From: Heterodera schachtii
Lineage: Eukaryota > Nematoda > Chromadorea > Rhabditida > Heteroderidae
Length of the DNA stretch: 64,000 nucleotides
NCBI GenBank assembly: GCA_023374025.1
Contig: SIJG01000062.1
Coordinates: 567,488-631,487, forward strand
Reading direction: 5' to 3'
Each line of letters starts with the position of its first letter. Position 1 is the first letter of the stretch. The notes below the pieces were generated by a model that did no database searches, had not been told where the DNA came from, and saw only the letters and a program-made list of their open reading frames with translations. Below, piece after piece: positions 48,937-61,400 of the stretch. The position numbers and the translations under genes are program-made.

Positions 48937-50400
48937 GCCCTCAAAACGCTAAATTTAAACTCATGAAAGAATCTAATAATTGGAGATATCAATTATTTTT
49001 AGCTCAAAAGGATTAATTAAAAGTTAGATTAGTGATTTTATTCAAAAATTTATATGAGATTAAACATTAAAACATTGAACAGCATTTGCCTTTTTGGTTC
49101 TGATTGGAATGAAGGAGGGAAGGAAGAAGCATTAAAAAGAAAAATCAAAAGACGACATAATGAAATCATATATAGACAGACAGTGACAGTCATCATTCAG
49201 GATTTCAATTTTATTATTTGTATGAATGCCAATTTGATTTGAAAAAATAAATTAATTTTATTACAAAAGAATAGTTTTTTAAATTTATTGCGACCATTTT
49301 TTTCTATTTTAATTTACTCCAAGGAATCATCCAACCATAAGTCGGAAAATAGGTATAAATATGGTACCATTGGATAGAGCATGGACATTTTTATTGTAAC
49401 TTTATAAAATTACGCCCCTATGAAGAAATCAAAAAGTTATGGGGCCTCGAAATTGGAACTTTGCTGGATTAGTTCCTATTTACAGCTTTTTTCTCTTTCT
49501 AATGATTCCCCACCTAAGCAATTGACTGATTTTGTTTTAAATTATATTTTTATGTAAAAAAAGGTTTTTAATTGTTTATTTTCTTCTTCTTTTTACCGAG
49601 ATAGGTTGAAAAACTTTTTATCTTACAAGGGAACATCCCGAACTGTAAGTATTCAAATCACTTTTAAACCACTTTTAACGTGCAGAGCATAGTTGATTTA
49701 CTATTGCCAATTTTCGGCTTTTTTGGCCCTGACCCCCAAACTGATCAGAAAAAAGTGATCAAATGAAAAACCCAGCAAAAAATTGTTGCAAAAAATTGTT
49801 AATTTGATTCATTTTTTCCTCTTACATTTTAATGACCATTTGTCATGGGTTCGTGTCCGCGCGACAGATTATGAATTATTTTGATTTTTTTTTCATAGTG
49901 TTATTCCACCAAGCATATTTTTTGATCCGCAGTTTTGCCAATTTGGGCATTTTGTGCCGAAATGGATTTTAGGATTTATTAACCCATAACTCAAAAGAAT
50001 GACTTTAACCACTAAGAATGGAGGATGCACCAAAATAATTTTTTAAAACAAATTTCTGATTTTGTAAATTTCTCTATTTTCCAAAATTCAACTTCTCGAA
50101 TTATTGCGACAAGGAAAAGGCTTTTATAAATTTAAATATGAATTTGTAATGAATCGCAAAATTGTGATTTCGATTTTCAATTCTTCTGCCGATATAAGAG
50201 TTTCTGAAATTTTTAAGATTCGAAATTCCAAGTTTTTTTTCTTTTATATTGAAAAACTAACAAATTTTATGTTAATTTTTTACCTTAATTAATTGAATTC
50301 TAAATACTTTAACAATACTTGTTCTGCTGGGTTAATAAACCAAAGAAGAAAAATGCATTATAAAAATGACTATTTAATTGATTTCAAATGGGAGCCTCTC
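48937..50400. other. AT-rich spacer
   Basis: No supported gene. 49320-49400 resembles the weak dispersed repeat at 21660 and 46000. Open frames at 49054 and 50104 are low-complexity. Confidence 0.45.
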
Positions 50401-50519
50401 GCTTACGACCATACCACGTTGAAAGCACGCCATCCCGTCCGATCTGGCAAGTTAAGCAACGTTGGGCCTTCTTAGTACTTGGAACGGAGACGTCCTGGGA
50501 ATCGAAGGTGTTGTAAGCT
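50401..50519 (+). rRNA. 5S ribosomal RNA gene, copy 4
   Basis: 119 nt, begins GCTTACGACCATACC and ends TTGTAAGCT; the reverse complement of copies 1-3, so it lies in the opposite orientation. Flanks are unrelated to the other copies apart from a T-rich run after the end, which may be a pol III terminator. Confidence 0.93.
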
Positions 50520-51505
50520 TTTTTCATTTTTATTTTGTAAAGAAAAAGAATTAGTTTTTTGTTAAAATTAATCTGCTCAACATTACATATATTCTTACTG
50601 AAGGCCCACCCCATTTGGTACTTGTACAGGTTTACACCACATAAAATTTTTCTCGTTTTAATAAAAAAAAAAAAAGTGACCCGAAACTGACAAAAGTCGA
50701 AAATTCATTTTTCACCAAAATCCATCAAATACACGGAATGGAATGGAAAATAGGGATTTACGGGAATTCCATGTATTTGAATCGGTTTTGGACAATAATG
50801 GTGTATGTTGGTGAAAAAAGAATTTTCGATTTTTGTCAGAATTCGGACCCGAAATCTGAATTGGTCTAAATGGACGTCATATCCATGATCAGCGACTCCA
50901 AATAAAATTGTTGCTTTATGCCTCCAAAACAAGAATGATAATATCGAACGCTCTTTGTTGCTTTTAAAAAAATGAGATGCGCCTTCAGCACAGGAAAAAA
51001 AGGCATAACAGACAAAAAAAAAAAAAAAATTATAATGCATTACGATAAATAAAAGGTCATCAACAACGAACACCAAAGGTCAGTTGCTCAAAATGATGCA
51101 TATTTCTCTTTCCACCTTCTCAGACTTTCTTTTCCAATTTTCAATTTCTTAACAATAAATTCGTCACTAATTTTTGGGTATTTTTCTTTCATTTTGTAAT
51201 ACTTTTGCAATATTCTTACTTTTTCTTCATCAGAATAATTATTTTTTGCTAAACAATTCTCATTTTAATTTAAAAAATATTTTTACTAATACCAGCGTTT
51301 GTATTGGCTAAAAACGCCAAAAAGGGACTAAAAAAATGAAAGTGCCAAATATGTATGATCAATCAAACCATTGATTGGAAATTGCATTTATATGACATTA
51401 AATCACAAAAAAAAAACCAAAAATTTTTTAAAAAATTCAATGTCAGGATTTATATGGACCAAAAACTGAACTAATCAAAAAATAATTTAGCGCAAATGGA
51501 CTGTT
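50520..51505. other. Spacer with dispersed repeat
   Basis: 50700-50960 ('cccgaaatctgaattgg', 'gacgtcatatccatgatc') is related to 52880-52960 and 10370-10440. No gene supported. Confidence 0.4.
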
Positions 51506-52093
51506 TTAATTCTCACTTTTGTGGTATTTTGGCAACATTTGCTTTTTCCATCGGCCAAATGTTTCTTTGGAAATGCCCAATTCCTTCACAAATCCCTTCT
51601 GTTTGCCTTGGCCATATAATTTTTTAAATTCATCAAATCTCTCAATAAATTCGTCCCTTTTTTCATTATAAAATCGTTTCGTTTTCTTTTTATTTAATCC
51701 CAATTCGTTTTTCCATTTGTAAATTAATTTTCGATTTGTTCCTAAAATTCTTCCAATTTTATTCTCAATTTTTACTCGGTTTTTTCTTTGGTATTTTTCT
51801 TTATTTTTCATTCTTTCATTAATTGCGTCAAATTTTTGGATAATTTCTCTTTTCTGCTGATCATTTGGCTTCCATTTCCTTTTTTGATCATTTAAATCGG
51901 TGCCATTTTCTCCTCTATTTTGTAAATTATTTGCTGAAGTGTCCCTCTGTTGTTCTTCTTCTTCTTCTTCTGCTTTTTCTTCCCATCCTTTGCCAAATAT
52001 TTCTTCAAAATTTGCTCGGATTTTTTTAACAGATTCAATTTTTCTTTGTGAATAAATTAATATTAATATAATAAGAAACAAATCAATTTTCAT
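51506..52093 (-). CDS. Secreted protein with two HTH-like segments
   Basis: One unbroken minus-strand frame of 195 residues from the ATG at 52093; the frame is open further upstream, but this ATG puts a signal peptide first (MKIDLFLIILILIYSQ). An acidic run (EEKAEEEEEEQQ) follows, then two basic, repeated segments: KREIIQKFDAINER with IGRILGTNRKLIYKWKNELG, and KRDEFIERFDEFKKLY with FVKELGISKETFGRWKKQ. Each looks like a homeodomain-like helix-turn-helix of the transposase type (I-x-x-x-LG-hydroxyl/N-x4-W/IYKWK). A signal peptide plus DNA-binding-like domain is the arrangement proposed for some nematode effectors that act in the host nucleus; that is inference. A decayed copy lies at 17099. TATAAA occurs about 140 bp upstream. 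Confidence 0.65.
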   Translation of the reverse strand: MKIDLFLIILILIYSQRKIESVKKIRANFEEIFGKGWEEKAEEEEEEQQRDTSANNLQNRGENGTDLNDQKRKWKPNDQQKREIIQKFDAINERMKNKEKYQRKNRVKIENKIGRILGTNRKLIYKWKNELGLNKKKTKRFYNEKRDEFIERFDEFKKLYGQGKQKGFVKELGISKETFGRWKKQMLPKYHKSEN

Positions 52094-53489
52094 TATGAAA
52101 GAACAAATATTTATATAAATCTTAATCATAAATAAATAAATGTAAAATAATTTGTTTTGTCCTCTCATTTCAACATTTGGTTGGACGGACGGACACTCCT
52201 TCTCTATTGATGCAAATGACTATACTTAAATTTATACATGGAAAATTAGTAAAATCTCTCCACCATTTCCCTCAAAAGCAAAAAGTTTGCAAGTTTTAAC
52301 TAATTATTTCATCAAAATTTATATTTAAATTGTAGAGGAAATAATTTAAAAAAATTTATTTTTGAAAATATTTAGGCTTAGATATATTCAAAAATTACTC
52401 CAGCGGATGGGTTAAATTTGGAATATGAGAGCGAAATGAATTCTTACGCTGTTTTACACCATAATTAAAACTTAATTAGTGTACGCGTTTCACTTTTTCG
52501 GCTTTTTGGGCAAAGCTCAAACAGAAGGCCAACCACCAGAAAATAATCACTTAATTTGATGGTCCTCCCCAATAAAAAGTGGCTTGGATTTGGCTTTGAT
52601 TGATTGCCAATTTCCCCCTCCCCCTCATCCCTCATCCCTCATTATCATTTTGTTTAGTCGACAGTGGGCCTCCCCATATTTTCATCCTTTCTCTCCCCAT
52701 TTGCTCCACAATTATTAAAAGGTTTAGTGCCACGTTTTGTCTGCCATTTCATTTACGCAAATTCCTTTCCCACTTCAAAAAACGGGTACTTGTATTTTTT
52801 TTAATTTTCACATTGCTTCAATAAAAGATCATTTAAACTATTTTTATATTAAAAATGTGAAATTTGAAAAATTTAAATTTTCTACTTTTAGTTCGAATTT
52901 GGGTCCGGGTTTCGAAATTGGTCGAAATGGATGTCATATTCGTGATCAGCAACCCCGAATATTAAAAGGCATAAAAAAGCAATTTGGTCTTCTCAACATA
53001 AAACTTTTCAGGGAAAATTAATTGCATTAATTGATTTCTGAAACACCTGCGAAAAATGACAAAGGTAACTTAATTTAAATGAAAAATTAATCAAAGGTTA
53101 AGTTGTTGTTGTTTTTTTGTAAAAAAAATTCTATAAAGATATTTACTTGAATAAATAGATGAATTTTTCCTCTTTATTCAATATCAATAAAACAATTGGA
53201 AATTTTTACAATTTTTTATGGTTTTTATGGTCCTTGGAATCAAATTTTTTGCAAATATTCTTAATTTTAAGATGATCAAACGCTTTTTTTTTTGTAAAAG
53301 TTTGAATTTGTTAATAGTTTTTTTATAATAATTTTTGTTTATTTAAATTTTTTGAAATCTCCTTATCCTCCATGTGAGCTTAGATTAGCAGGTCCCGCAA
53401 AAACATTTATCAATTTCCAAAGGAAATTTGATTTTTCCATCTTTAGCTCAGAATCTCATCCTCTTTACTGATTTTTAGTGATTTTCCAT
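52094..53489. other. AT-rich spacer with dispersed repeat
   Basis: Upstream region of the HTH gene, then AT-rich. 52880-52960 ('ttgggtccgggtttcg', 'gaaatggatgtcatattcg') is a dispersed repeat shared with 10370 and 50840. No gene seen. Confidence 0.45.
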
Positions 53490-54420
53490 CAGGGATGTCC
53501 TTGGCCAAACTCGAAAACCCGGCAAACCAGTTGAAATACCCGGCAAAAACCCGGCAAAAATTTTCAAAAACCCGACAAAAAACCCGGCAATTTTTTTAGG
53601 TCAATTGTTCACTGTAAAAAAACGTCAAAAACATTTAAACAATATATTTATCACCACTTTTCACCTGTTTGAGCAAATTTGGCTTTGAAAGAAAGGAGTC
53701 CCAAAATGAACTACCGATTTTAGCTTGACAAAATCGGTTAAAGGCACGCTTCTGTTAAATTCTGCCAAATTTTTTTTGTGCTTGGTGGTTTTGATGTGGT
53801 CCGTGATTGCTTTTTCACCCATTTTTTGTATTTTGTAATTTTGGTCACACGCTTTGCAAAAAAATTTGTCAATTCCTTTGTTGCTTTTTTGGATGGAATC
53901 GGCCTTGAATTTCTCCGCGTATTTAGCATCATAATTTGATAGTCCTCCGCCAAGCTTTTTGTGAGAATATTTCTTCCTTTTTGGAGATGTGACCTAAAAT
54001 TTAATAATTACAAAAGTACATTTGCTAAAATTCACCCCAAACTCATCACTCGAGATTGAAACGGCTAAATCAGAAATTGCTTCCTCAGCACTTGAAATTT
54101 GTTCATCGAAATTTTGAGTTGAAGATGATTGTTGAAATGTTACTTTAGAAATGAAATCAGAAATAGATTTTTGCGACATTCTGCTAAGCTAGAGACTAGA
54201 GATCGAATAAAATAAACCTGAATAATGAACGTTAGCTATAGTTGGCTCTTAATTTTGGTGAATGTTTAATAAAATTCAAATAAATGAGTATAGTAACAGG
54301 AAAACCGGCAAAAAACCAAAACCCGGCAAAAACCCGGCAATTTCAAAAACCCGGCAAAAACCCGGCACGAACCCCAAAAACCAGCAAATGCCGGGTTTAC
54401 CAGGTAAAAGGACAACCACG
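53490..54420 (-). mobile_element. hAT-like element with zinc-finger gene, 931 bp
   Basis: Perfect 8-bp target duplication TTTTCCAT at 53482-53489 and 54421-54428. Ends cagggatgtcctt (left) and, inverted, cgtggttgtcctt (right) match at 10 of 13 positions; CAGGGATG is the classic hAT end. Both ends carry 'aaacccggcaaa' subterminal repeats, a usual hAT feature. The interior codes for one small protein with a BED/C2H2-like finger. Too short for a full transposase, so non-autonomous. Confidence 0.85.
53661..54179 (-). CDS. hAT transposase N-terminal fragment with zinc finger
   Basis: Two minus-strand exons, 54179-54036 and 53993-53661, phase 0, give 158 residues. Residues 1-48 are Ser/Glu-rich (MSQKSISDFISKVTF). 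Residues about 94-121 contain CKACDQNYKIQKMGEKAITD followed by HIKTTKH: C-x2-C-x16-H-x5-H, the BED/U1-like finger that opens many hAT-family proteins. The chain stops shortly after (SQICSNR). The catalytic DDE and dimerisation domains are missing. It may survive as a DNA-binding repressor of the family, or be a relic. Splice sites are good. Confidence 0.65.
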
Positions 54421-54690
54421 TTTTCCATTCAACGAAAACTTATATAATTCCACGAATTTTAGTGGTTAATAGGCAAACAATGGAAAAAGTCAATCCGATA
54501 AAAGCAAAAATCATTTATAAAAGGGAAAATAAATGGTTTTTTGGTCAACTTTTAATGCCATTAAATGTTTTCCGACATTCTTTTGGTAACAAATGAGGGT
54601 TATATACCATAAAATTTGCTCCTCTTTCTTCTTCGCTTTTCATTCGTTCCTCTCATAATTCTGCCCATCTTCGGCTTCCGTTTTGTTTGC
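54421..54690. other. AT-rich spacer
   Basis: Target duplication followed by AT-rich sequence; no gene recognised. Confidence 0.4.
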
Positions 54691-57066
54691 TCAGTTTGGC
54701 CTACCGTACTCTCTTACTAATGAGTCATCAGTGTCGTCATTACTGTCTTCTGTCCCTTCTCCTTCCCAATTGATTGGACTTTCTGTCGTAGTGGTCACAA
54801 ATGTCTCCCCCGCACCAACAAATGTGCCCGAAACAGGGTCATAGTGTTCAACTTGTTTACGGTCATCATTTCCATTGTTCCCCGTCGGTGGTGCCGGAGT
54901 TGTTGTTGTTGTTGTGATATCCGCGCTCCTATCCCTATTCGAGTCTAAAAACTTATTAATTTATTGCTCTGTCATTTGAAAAAAACGAAAATTAAAAAAT
55001 GACGAATTAGTTGATACTGTAATTATAGGCTTTAGGCAGAACATGCTATAATCAATGTTCTTGATTGATCCACCTAATATTTCAATCACAGTATATCTTT
55101 CCTTAAATACAGTATCACTGGAAAATAATTTGTGAAAATTATCCAATTGCCATTTTATTCATGTCTCATCGGCATAGGTTACTCATTTTGGTATTCACAA
55201 AAGTTTCAAACCTGCAGACGGCGCCGCTCTATTGGCACGACCATTCATTGCGTTGAACATTCGCAGCATCGCGAGCAAATGTTGCGCTCTTTCATCACCC
55301 CCCGCCGGTGGTCGCTGTGCTGCTCCGCCAAATGGCATGCCAACACCAATCCGTGTTTGCGCCACGGGCAATACCAAATTGAAATGCATTGAAAAATTTA
55401 TGAGTGGCGATGGCGGTTGTCCCGGAATTCGAACACGCAAAATGAAACACATGGTAAACAAAGCGGTAAACATTGTGATCCAATTTGTGTCTCGTCCCAT
55501 GGCAAAGATGCCAACTGTGGCGAATAAAGCCATTTGCACAAGCACAACGATCATTTTAATTATTCTGGACGGAATACGAAATACTGGAGGTGCGCGTCGA
55601 TGACGACGGTTTTGTGAAAGGTGGGCGCCGGTTCCATTGTGTTGGGACTGACAAATAAAGGTTTAATGATGTTTTTTCACTCTTATTAATTATGGGGCAA
55701 TTATCGTTCCTTAATTGTATGGGTAATACTGTCCTTACTTTATATTTCATTTAGGATAAAAATAATTTAAGTGAATATCATTGGAGATATTTATGCGTAA
55801 TTTTAAATCTGACTTATCCAAAATATATTCCATAGCAATGCGCTAAATTATGGTATATTTGGTAATTATAAAAATTCAAAAGTAAAATTATTTTCATAAA
55901 ATTGACCACCCAAAATCTCTTAGTTTACCTGCAGGTAATTGTATTTTTCTTGGCCTGCATTAGCAATTGCTTCCCGAATGGTATTTGTCCAAAGCTCCAT
56001 GATTAGTTGTGCCAATTCACTTGGCATCAAGGTTACTGTATCACCATCATTCGAAGCTACCGTATGCTTTGTCAACGTTTTAGTCAGTGCGTCTTTGGCT
56101 GTACCAGGCTCAATTTCTTGGCTAATTAGGCTCAATGCTTTCATAGCTTCCGCATATAATTGCAGAGATGCATCATTCGGGTACTGTTTCGCTCGTGGTA
56201 AAATTTCGGCCATTGTACCGTATACTCTACCGGTAGAAATTATTTCCGTCGTTTCTGTTTTTTTCATTGCTTCCACAATTTTTGGCAAATCTTTTTCAAT
56301 GAAATCCGTTAAATGTTCCGTTAGTTTTTCAATGGTGTCCAAATTTTGGCCTGTCTTTTTCTCACAAAATTTTGCCAAATAACCGTTGATCGAATGACTT
56401 GGGGATGAATTTTTGCTGGCAATTTTGGCTAATTGGCATTCCGTTTTCAACAACTCAAGTACTAATTTCAAAGATTTGCTTAAACGATCAATTGAATAAG
56501 AAGAGAAGTTGGCGATTAGTAAAAGTCGGGTGCCCCAGTTTTAAGGATACGATTGCCAAAAGCCCGCGTTTCCTAGGCAAAATCCCAACTCAACCCAGTT
56601 TACGCCGAAATTTCATATCTGGTTTAAAAGCTTTTGCCTGTTTCCGATCACAGACACTGACCGAAAAATTCTTAGAAATTTTGAACATTTGTGAAAGGCA
56701 CAGAATTATAATTTTGGCATAGTTTTAGTGCCAAATTTAAGTGCCAACTTTTTTTAGGCATTTTATTTCATAAAAATCCCCCAAATTTACTTCGCATTGC
56801 CAATCTTTTCGCCATTCGTCAGTTCCTCTGTATTTGTATGGTAAATAAAATGAATATCTGATTAATGGGCATTTAATTATTAATTTTCTATTTTCACCGT
56901 TAATTTGTTGCGACAATGCTTCACTTCTTTGCTCCAGAGCAACAAATTCATTGGCAATTTGCTGATGATTGTTGTTGCATTTGTTTTGCGGTTCCGTAGA
57001 CAAAGCAAAACAAAAGGGACAATTTACCAAAAATGCAATAAAAAGTAACAACTTTTGGTTATCCAT
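54691..57066 (-). CDS. Signal-peptide, two-TM protein, unrecognised
   Basis: Five minus-strand exons 57066-56898, 56827-56791, 56478-55929, 55647-55212 and 54944-54691 join in phase to 481 residues. Residues 1-22 are a signal peptide (core LLLFIAFLVNCPFCFA). Residues about 30-250 are a helical, coiled-coil-like region (LSQQIN, EELTNGEKIG, KSLKLVLELLK) with LTEHLTDFIEKDLPKIVEA. Then a basic stretch (QNRRHRRAPP) leads to two hydrophobic helices (MIVVLVQMALFATVGIFAM and WITMFTALFTMCFIL). The tail is Gly/Pro-rich, Thr-rich and acidic. The family is not recognised. Exon 2 (37 bp) and the small first intron were chosen because they keep the frame and extend the helix. It is possible that 55647-54691 is a separate gene starting at an internal Met. 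Confidence 0.5.
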
Positions 57067-58479
57067 TTTCTAAATTTTTTCTCACCTTTATATATTAATT
57101 TAATTAGTTTAAGCTATTAGTGATGTGCGTAAATTCACGATAACGATCACTTAATGTGTCGCTGTCGCCGCTTTTTGGCATTACAAATTTGCTAAATCTA
57201 TCGACAAAATTTTCCTGGTGGCCCCAAGGCACCGACTGATTCTATCTTATTAAAAAGTTTTCAAGGGCATAAATATTTGAAAAATTTTAATGGGACCAAA
57301 AGAAGGGATAACTTTTAGTTTCTGTCCTTAAACGATTAAATTTTAAATTTACAGGAATTTTTTTTTTTTTGAATTATTGCAAAAGAAATATATTAACATG
57401 TAAAATTAACTATAATCAAATATTACATGTATAAAATAATATTTAAAATGAATTAAAAAAAATTTTCAACTTAGTATTGGTCGTGTGTATGCATATGTAT
57501 ACGTATGCTTACACGTATGCTTTACTCATTGCTTCTATAATTTTTGCTGCCTATGAGGTAAGGCGAGAAAACGCATCCATTTACAAATATATTATGAGTG
57601 AGATTCAGAGAAAAAAAATACGACGAATTGGTGCCACGGCACACATAAAATTGTATTTGCTGCGTTGCAACAGATATTGTGACATTTAAAATAATGAATT
57701 TTTATTTCTAGAAAAGAATTCGGGATAATATGAATTTATTGAAATTTATAATACATTTTTAATAATTTCTAATGATTAATTATTATTTTTTTTTGTACAA
57801 TTTTTTAAGTAATAATTACAATGCTTGATAAAAAAAGCACTTATTTATCAGGTTTTTTGGTGATGAAAAATTATTTTGTTGTGGTATTTCTAATGAATTT
57901 CTCCTAATTGAAAATTGTCCTAATCATTATCAAAAATGTAATTTATAATGAAAAATAAAGTTTGTTATATTTATTTGAAAAATACGAAAATTTTCTAACG
58001 AATTATATATCTCCATTAGACAGGTTAAAATAAATAAATAAAAATTTAGTGGAATAGTAAATTTTTTAATAGAATTTTGATAGGTTTGTAAAATTGAAAA
58101 TTTTTGTGTCAATAGAATTTTTGCGGAAATTCGGATGATATTAAAAATTAACAATTGAGTAGGAATTGGCAAACCAAATTACATCGAAATGAGACTTTTA
58201 TTTTTTATTCCATGAAGAATTTTTTTTTCCAAATATACAAATTCAGACAAAAGGTCATTTGTTTTTACAGTGTTCATAATGTTAGTCGCATTCTTACAAT
58301 TTCGTCTTAAAGGCCGCAATTTGTTCAAGAATTTTTTCTGAAATTTATTTAAATCTCATTTTTTAAGAAAATTTGAAAAATATTTTATAAAAATATTTAA
58401 ATAAGTGCTTTTATCATTAATTTTTAAAGATTTGAAGGACAAAGTTCCATAAATTATTAGAAACTTTGAAATTTGGTTT
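57067..58479. other. AT-rich spacer
   Basis: Between two minus-strand genes. An open frame at 57477-57689 with alternating 'gcatatgtatacgtatgc' text has no ATG at its start and is doubtful. A possible extra kinase exon (58280-58336, after 'aatttcag') could not be joined in phase. Confidence 0.4.
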
Positions 58480-61400
58480 TTAAAAATTCAAAAATGAATT
58501 TTCTAAAAATTTAAAGCATTCAAATATTAACTCGCCTTTGAAGTGGTCAATGTTGTTGTCCTTCATTAACTGCTTGAACTCCTCGGTACAGTACACTTTC
58601 TGTGGTGTTGCCAACAAATTGGCACTTAAGTAACCCCGGTAAATGTCGAAGTACGGATTTCGCAACGCTTGCTCGGCATTTGTCCGTTGTGCCGGGTCCA
58701 ACACAAGCATTGAGGAGATCAATTGGCGAACATTTTCAACTAAATAAATACAATCATTTCATCATAAAGTAAAAAAAGAAATGAAAATAATTTGATTTGC
58801 ATAATTAAAAATATTTTGTTTTTGCTTTTATTTATAATTTATTTAGATATGATTAATTTTCTCAAAAATTATTCAATTTTTTCTTTTTAAATCAGTAAAT
58901 ACAAATTAAAAATATTCATTAAAAATAATTTTGCTTCATTCGAAATAAACTGATATTAAAATGATAGTCAAAAACTAAATAAGTAAATTATCAAATATTA
59001 CATTAAATTTTTTAAATTTATTTTTCTTTTGTCAAAAAGCTCATTTATTTAATTTTTGATTAATTTAAAATTTAACCGAATAATCCATGTTGTAATTATG
59101 CTTTTGTTAATTAATTACTTGTCAAATAATCGCTGATCAGTTTGGGCACCGCATTGTCCGGGATCAGTGCGGCCAAATCTGTTGGCTCTTTTCTTGGCAA
59201 TTCCATCACAATTTGCTTATTCGTGTCTTTTACGCCAAGCGTGTCAAGAAATTGCAGATCCGGAGTGCCCAGCACTTCGTTGAACAGTTTCCATTGGGTG
59301 GCCAACGTTGTGCCGTGGAACAAAATTCGTGCCAAAATCAATTCGACAAAAATGCAACCAACGGACCAAAGATCAACTTAACAAAAAGGATATTCAGATC
59401 TTCCCCCCCCCCCCGCCGTTCCCCCCCCCCCCGAGAAATTAAAAAAAAAAATTGATTATGATTAACTTAGAAATTTTTCAAGAAAAAAATCTTAGAAAGT
59501 TTTTTTATAAGAAAATTCTAAGAAAAAAAAATTTTCGAAAATTTTTATGGTGAATTACTAAGGTTTTGCAAAAAAAATTCCAAAAAATCGCTGAAGATTT
59601 CTCGAAAAATTTTTTTTCATAATTTTCTTATAAAAAAACTTTCTAAGGAATAAATTTTTTCTTGAAAATTTCTCGGCGGGGAAACGGCGGAGGGGAAACG
59701 AGCTGCTCCCATTACTTTTAATGTAAAACAAAATGATGCAGATTTTACCACCAAAAAGTGAAATAAATAATTTTAATAAATAAATTCCTAGAAAAATTTA
59801 AACATTTTTTCTTTTCTTTTGTGTTTTTATGCTTTTTTAAAATTTATTTACGCATATTTTAATCTGCCTCCTATGTCATTATGCTTAATAAAAAAAATGT
59901 AAATTAATTGGCAATCAATAAAATGCAAAAATATAATATTGGGACATTAATTACCTTTTTTGTCGTAACTATCAATGCCCAAGTAAATTTCTGGTGCTCG
60001 GTAAATTGGTGTTCCCGCTTCGGTTGTCAGATTTTCTGGCACAATGTCTCTGGCAATACCGTAGTCCAAAATTTTCACATTACCGCGCTCATTCATTACA
60101 ACATTAGTCGGCTTTAAATCCTAAATTTTAGATTAAAAAAATAAATTGATATAAAAGTAAGTTACCTTTTATAGTTAATAATTAGGGTTGTAAATTATAT
60201 GGATTAACATATTTTTTCTGCGCATATGCTATGAAGAAAGGGGCTCAAAAATAGCATTTCTGCGTTAAAATTTTTTGATTTGGTGAAGGTTTTTGGTCCA
60301 TATAAATCCATATTTTGGGGGTTTTCGGGAATAAATCCATATTTCGCCATTTTTGTGTTTTTAGTCAATATTTCGACCATTTTTGGCAAAATTTTCACAA
60401 GAAAAATGCAAAAAAAAGGAAAAATACACCCCTAAAGATCGACTTTTTGGAAATTTTTAAAAATTACACCCCTAAAAATAAGAAAAATTTGAGTTTTCGT
60501 TGTCACTTTGACATTTTAATAAATATTTTCACCATTTTTTTGCGAACTTTTCTTTTTTTTTTTAAATGAGAATTTTTTTTGAAATTGGCAAATTTGGAGG
60601 TATTTTTATACAACGTACGACAATAAAAATTTTGCATTCGTTAAGTTTTAAATCCATTTTTTGATTGTTTATTGCATTTTTTAAGTTTATTTAAGCAAAT
60701 ATGAATATATAAAACCTTTTTAGGAATTTTTGAGGATTTAAAATATATATTTTGGCAGTTTTTAGTCCATGTTTTGGTCCATATTTGGCCATTTTTGAGC
60801 TTTTTAGTCCATATTTCGTGCTTTTTTAGTCCATATTTTTCCATATTTGGCCATTTTTGAGCTTTTAGTCCATATTTCGTGCTTTTTTAGTCCATATTTT
60901 TCCATATTTGGCCATTTTTGAGCTTTTTAGTCCATATTTCGTGCTTTTTTAGTCCATATTTTATGTTTATTTCGCGTTTTTAGTCCATATAATTTACAAC
61001 CCTATTAATAATTAATTGTCATGTAAATTACCCGATGCACAATGCCAGAATTGTGTAAGAAATTGACACCGCATAAAATTTGAATGATACAGTAGGACAA
61101 CTCTTGGTGCGTCCATAGCGTGCCATTTTTCAACTTTTCCACAATTCTTTCGCGCAAATTTTTGCCAAAATATTCCGTAACCAAGTGTAAATCATCAAAT
61201 TTTTTCAACGGCTTTAATTTGGGTGGCAAACGGACATCGTAAAGAGCAATTAACTAAAATTAAAAAAAGGAAATTTCAAAAAGCTTAATCCTTCGAGAGA
61301 AATCATTTTAATAAATGCAGTAATACTTATTATTAGAGACCGGATTTTTATGTGCTAACCCTGAAATATGTAATAAAATATGTGCTAGAAAATGTTGAAA

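Noticed and set aside
49054..49242. 62-codon plus-strand frame
   Set aside because: Low-complexity Lys/Ile/Asn text with no signal peptide, splice site or homologue.
57477..57689. 71-codon open frame with a hydrophobic start
   Set aside because: Begins without ATG in an alternating purine/pyrimidine repeat and has no splice partner.
58280..58340. Last exon of the kinase
   Set aside because: A good acceptor and a short helical end (KILEQIAAFKTKL) are present, but no phase-1 donor in the preceding exon allows the join.
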